DNA of 64,000 nt, taken from positions 1,240,001 through 1,304,000 of the forward strand of contig ML058553.1 in the NCBI GenBank assembly GCA_003013855.2. The letters are read 5' to 3'. The notes beneath the pieces are model-generated. The model had not been told where the DNA came from and made no database searches. It worked only from the letters and a program-made list of their open reading frames with translations. The stretch comes from Liriodendron chinense (Eukaryota; Streptophyta; Magnoliopsida; Magnoliales; Magnoliaceae). Positions within the stretch are counted from its first letter, which is position 1. Every line of letters begins with the position of its first letter. This document shows, piece by piece, positions 60,188 to 64,000 of the stretch. The position numbers and the translations under genes are program-made.

Positions 60188-61403
60188 CTGAAAAATAAAC
60201 TCACATTAGACTTTATATTATGAAGTTTCAGGCGAATAAACATTCAATTGATTGAGGGCCTTCAATTAAATTATCCAGGATGAATGTGGGCCTAAATAAT
60301 CAATCCTGGCGAGAATCGGCCACATCATCATGACTCCACCTGTGGGTGGAAGTCATAACATGCAGATGGTTCTCCTGAACTGGAATCTAACGGTGATCGT
60401 CTGTGTTTTCGTCACCGTCTGCATGTGTTCATGTCCTTACTAAAGTGGTGATCGTTTGTGTTTTCGTCACCGTCTGCATTGGACGTGAACGTAACTGTAT
60501 GCAATCCTTTTAACTTAATCCCAACATTGGAAGTCTGAATTCGTGCAAATCTTCACTGATAGTGGTCACTGTGGTGGCTAACACTACCAGATCCAACTCC
60601 ATGATTTTCGACTCAGGACTACAATCATGTGTTCATATCCCTACTAAAATGGTGAACGTCTGTGTTTTCGTCACCATCTGCATGGGGAACAAACACAACT
60701 GTATGCACTCCTTTAAACCCAATATTACAAGTCTAGAATTGTGAAAATCTTCACTAATTGAGGTCACTGTGGTGGCTAACACAATCAGATCCAATCCCAC
60801 AAAATTTAGACTTAGGATTGCGCTTTAATCCTGCCCTCAACGGATTAATGTCTAAAATAGTCCGATTTGGCTCAGTTAGTAGTTGACATTGACCATTGAA
60901 ATATGATGAAATTGAAAACCAACACTTAAGTTTCATTCACCCATTTCCTTTTGAACCAACGGATCAAGTTAGCTCTAGAGTATGGGTAATTGGCCCACAA
61001 CTAAGCCGAATCAAGACTCTATATGATTTGAACATCACAATGAGCATTCCAGGTCTAGCACTTAATCATTCACAGGATGGATGGTCCAGATGGAATATTG
61101 AATCTAATTTAGGTGGACAATCAGATTCTCATATTAAAGTCCATAAAATGGATGGTTCAAATCTAATACTTAAGGTCCACATGATGAAAAATTCAAATGC
61201 TAACTCATCCACTAGTAAATGAGCTAGATTATACACTCATTAAAATAAATAGTCCAGATCTAAGAATAAAGTCCATAAACAAGCCTTTAAAACTTTCAAT
61301 GGTCATCCAACAGGCCTGAAGTAGTGTTTATCATAATGCTTAATAGCCTAAACCAAGGGCTATAAATGTCAGCTTCCATAGGCCCAAAAAAAAAAAAAAA
61401 ACA

Positions 61404-61620
61404 TGCTAAAATATGGCCCATAAATTTGGCCAAAGTATGCTAAAATCAGGCCCACAAATCCGGCCTAAAATATACTAAAAACTGGCCCATAGATTTGGCC
61501 AAAGCATGCTAAAATCAGGCCCATAGATCTGGCCCAAAACATGTTAAAATCAGCCTACAAATCCGGCCCATAACATGTGGCCAAAATGTGCTAAAAATAG
61601 ACCACAAATCTGGCCCAAAT
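61404..61620. repeat. 34-35 bp minisatellite in copia leader
   Basis: Degenerate units of the type ATGCTAAAATCAGGCCCA followed by TAGATCTGGCCAAAG. Five units of 34-35 bp are clear and two more are degraded. GGCCCA and TGGCC words continue thinly to about 61,790. Confidence 0.75.
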
Positions 61621-62006
61621 TATAGGCCAAAACAATCTGAAATATAGGCTAAAATCGAGCCCAAGAGTTCAGCAAGAAACAGGCCTAAAAACAGCCTTAA
61701 AGCAGGCCCAAAAGACCACTAAAGTCTGGTCCAAGATAGGCTCTAAATCTTGGCCAAAATAGGCCTAGAAACAGCCATAAAAAAAATTTTTGCAGTACCT
61801 TTTAAAAGCCCAAGGCCTGGCCCAACCGGCAGCCCATTCAAAGACTGAAGTGGGCGCTGGTCGTGCCTAGATATCAGAAGATGGGGCCCACCATGCAACT
61901 GATGGCCCATACGATGGCCCAAGCCCTTTCAAACCAGGCCCACGGCCCTACTAAAACAAAAGACCGGGCGCTAGCCCCTCTCAAAACATAACAGCCCAGC
62001 GGCTGT

Positions 62007-62008
<2 letters not shown>

Positions 62009-62048
<40 letters not shown>
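62009..62048. repeat. GA microsatellite followed by poly-G
   Basis: About fifteen GA units and then ten G residues. Confidence 0.9.
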
Positions 62049-62916
62049 ATGAAACCCTAATCTCGATCCCGCCGCCTCCTTCAATTTGCTGCAGACAACA
62101 GCCATTCCAAGGTCGAAGGCGGTGGGCTCCGTCGATCGGGTTTCCTTAATCCATGGCTGCCGGCGCTCATAAACCGAGCTGTTGCTGGAGCGGGAGAAGG
62201 AGACCTCAATGCCGCCATTAATGGCAGCTCCACCTTCTTCCCGAGAGGACGACATTCTCTACCATCGCTGGGACTGACTCAAGTAGGGCTAAAATCTTAG
62301 GGGCAACCGATGTCGCCATTAACAGCGCCGAAAAAAAATGGCATCTTCGGTCATCGACGGTCATCGATGCCAGAGATCGGTCTGGGGGCAGCCATGTTGA
62401 TGGGCCTCAATCGAGGCTCCCACAACAGTTTCCACTGCTTCAGCAACTGAGGAGAGGAGGTAGCCAACAATCCCTGTCTCCAGCCGGATCCAATCAACCC
62501 ACGGCTGATTGATTGAAGATGAGGAGAGGAGGATGCTGGAGTCGCAGGTAAGGTACTCTGATCCTCCCTCCCATTACCCCTTTTTTTTTTTTTGTTCTGT
62601 ATGGGATCAGCGGCCACCTCATCCTATTTTCCGGCGACTATAGTGGTAACGTTAAAGGGGTTTTGGAGTACCCACAACCAATGATTTGTTCTGAAGTGGT
62701 ATTCTGGCAATCCTTAATACCATATCACAACAACCCTAGAAACCTAAAGGGTCTTTACCGCTATTGTAATTGGATGCGGTAATAGGGTGAGAAATCGAAA
62801 CCCTTATGGCCCAGACCTGTTTGGTAGTCTATAATCAAAACCTCACAGATCCGACCTCAAGAGTTTCCTAACAAATATAAGAATCTGAACAATCCTCCAT
62901 AGCCAATGTACTGTCG

Positions 62917-62928
62917 GCTCTGATACCA
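62917..62928 (-). other. Primer-binding site of young copia element
   Basis: Minus strand TGGTATCAGAGC, 2 nt inside the 5' LTR; complementary to initiator-methionine tRNA. Confidence 0.9.
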
Positions 62929-62930
62929 TC

Positions 62931-63388
62931 TGTAAGAAATCTTAAATTGCGGAATTCATAGGACCGTGCAGTGCATCAGATATGTAGATCTAATAAACTG
63001 AATAAAGACATACCTGTCTGGTGAGCCATCTCCAATATCTGAGGTCTGGATCTTCCTCTCCTGGGATTGCTGTAGAGAAAACCTTAGATGGGGGTTGTTT
63101 TCAGTGTAATCCTGGATTGGGGACCCAGCACCCTTTAAATAGGGCTTGTAGTGGGTGTGGCAGTGTTTGAAACCCACCAAAACACTGCCACCCTTGCTCC
63201 ACACGAATTTGGCTATCAGGAATCCATGTTCAACTACAATACTGCCATAGGCAGTGTAGACGCGCAACCCCTCTTAATTCTGTAGATCACGACTGTAGTG
63301 GGGTCCACTGATCAGTCCACATATGAATCTGTATCTGTATTCAAATCTGGACCATTGATCAGTCGGCCCACTATATAGAAAACTTACA
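62931..63388 (-). repeat. 5' LTR of the young copia element
   Basis: 458 bp. Same length and ends as 56,765-57,222, with differences at 62,957, 63,113 and 63,322. The TAAGT duplication follows directly. Confidence 0.92.
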
Positions 63389-63393
63389 TAAGT

Positions 63394-63535
63394 TACTTCT
63401 TTCACTTAAGTTCTTTACGTAAGTATTATTATAAAAGTAATTAAGTGCTAACAGCTACTTATCTTAATAAGTTTTTCATTTTAGCTTTTTGAGAGGTTAG
63501 TTTTCTACTTCTCTCTCACAATACATGCCAAAGGA
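63394..63535. other. AT-rich flank of copia insertion
   Basis: Contains AAGTTACTT, CTTAAGTT and CTTATCTTAATAAG words like those at 240-500. The copia element seems to have inserted into, or beside, an AT-rich MITE of that type. No gene. Confidence 0.4.
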
Positions 63536-63549
63536 GGCTCTCTCATTGT

Positions 63550-64000
63550 CCTTGTCAAGGGAGGCCCCACAAGATAGACAGTCCCATCAAAGGTAAGGCC
63601 ACATAATAACAATCCACATCAATAATGGACCCCACATGATGGATGACCTCATATTAATGTGGGTCCACATAATGAATGGTCCACTTTAAAGTCGACCCTA
63701 ATGATAAATATCCCACATCCAAAGCGGTCTGGTATGATGGATGACCCACTTTAAAGGTGGGGCCTACATGGTGGACGGTCCACATCAAAGGTGGGCTTCA
63801 CATGATGAGTAGTGGACATCGAGGTAGGCCCCACATGATGGATGACCCATATCAAGGTAGGCCCCACATGATGGATGTTCCACATCAAAGGTCGGCCCTA
63901 ATGATGAATGGCTTACATCCAAGGCAAGCCCAGCAGGATGGACGACCCACATTAAAGGTGGGGCCCACATGATGGACGATCCGCATCAAAGGTGGGCTTC
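63550..64000. repeat. 33-34 bp minisatellite, continues past window end
   Basis: Units of the type AGGTGGGGCCCACATGATGG followed by ACGACCCACATCAA. Seven good units lie from about 63,754 to the end, and older, degraded units begin about 63,550. The unit words (GGGGCCCACATGATGGA) are those of the foldback arms, so the array may have grown from an arm fragment. Open frames of 61-71 codons here simply translate the repeat. Confidence 0.85.

Larger units (their letters stand above)
60188..62916 (-). other. Long leader of the young copia element
   Basis: 2.7 kb between primer site and gag, unusually long for copia. It contains a partial duplication with three TCTGTGTTTTCGTCACC-type sentences (60,400, 60,454, 60,660), a 34-35 bp minisatellite (61,404-61,620), a GA/poly-G tract (62,009-62,048) and sequence with the look of a plant gene 5' region (GAAACCCTAATCTCGATCCC at 62,051). 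No protein function could be assigned to its open frames. Confidence 0.6.
56765..63388 (-). mobile_element. Ty1/copia retrotransposon, complete ends, internally deleted
   Basis: 6,624 bp with two 458-bp LTRs in direct orientation, flanked by the 5-bp duplication TAAGT (56,760-56,764 and 63,389-63,393). It has a primer-binding site, a polypurine tract, a gag frame, and remnants of protease, pre-integrase/integrase, reverse transcriptase and RNase H, all on the minus strand. Most of integrase and the reverse-transcriptase core are deleted. The LTRs differ at only three positions, so insertion was recent in spite of the dead pol. Confidence 0.93.

Noticed and set aside
63757..63972. Open frame with repeating GRPHMMD-like residues
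   Set aside because: It is a translation of the 33-34 bp minisatellite. A multiple-of-three period keeps it only partly in frame and there is no gene context.

Overview
This 64 kb window reads as nuclear DNA of a flowering plant with a large, repeat-filled genome. Two intron-containing plant genes are recognisable: a group-1 remorin (+ strand, five exons over about 10 kb) and an R2R3-MYB transcription factor of the MIXTA/MYB17-like type (- strand, three exons over 5 kb). Nearly everything else is transposable-element sequence. The commonest word is GTGGGGCCCAC next to ATGATGTATGTG and CCGTCCATCCATTTT. From memory this vocabulary suggests a magnoliid or other early-diverging angiosperm, but I could not test that.

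Layout. 1-18.7 kb is intergenic and dominated by many copies of one foldback (long terminal inverted repeat) element family. It also carries a set of segmental duplications between 11.7 and 18.7 kb and one hAT-like element. 18.8-29.6 kb is the remorin gene; intron 1 (6.7 kb) contains a foldback-flanked array of 193-bp repeats and several foldback elements, and intron 4 contains a LINE relic. 29.8-41.2 kb is again foldback elements, including one inserted into another with a readable target duplication. 42.1-47.4 kb is the MYB gene, with a copia LTR relic in its second intron. 48.6-51.9 kb is a truncated, broken Ty1/copia element on the - strand. 53.4-56.0 kb holds two Tourist-like elements. 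56.8-63.4 kb is a complete-ended but internally deleted Ty1/copia element with two nearly identical LTRs. The window ends inside a 33-34 bp minisatellite.

The two genes do not form a functional unit. Remorin is a plasma-membrane nanodomain scaffold and the MYB is a nuclear epidermal-type regulator. The most interesting non-gene structures are the foldback family with apparent 9-bp target duplications (Mutator-like size), the foldback-flanked satellite inside the remorin intron, the young but protein-defective copia element whose gag frame opens at a splice-acceptor-like site, and the phased GGGCGCCC pairs in the U3 of the other copia LTR. I found no convincing RNA gene and no CRISPR. All boundaries come from reading the sequence by eye; copies whose ends are approximate are said to be so.
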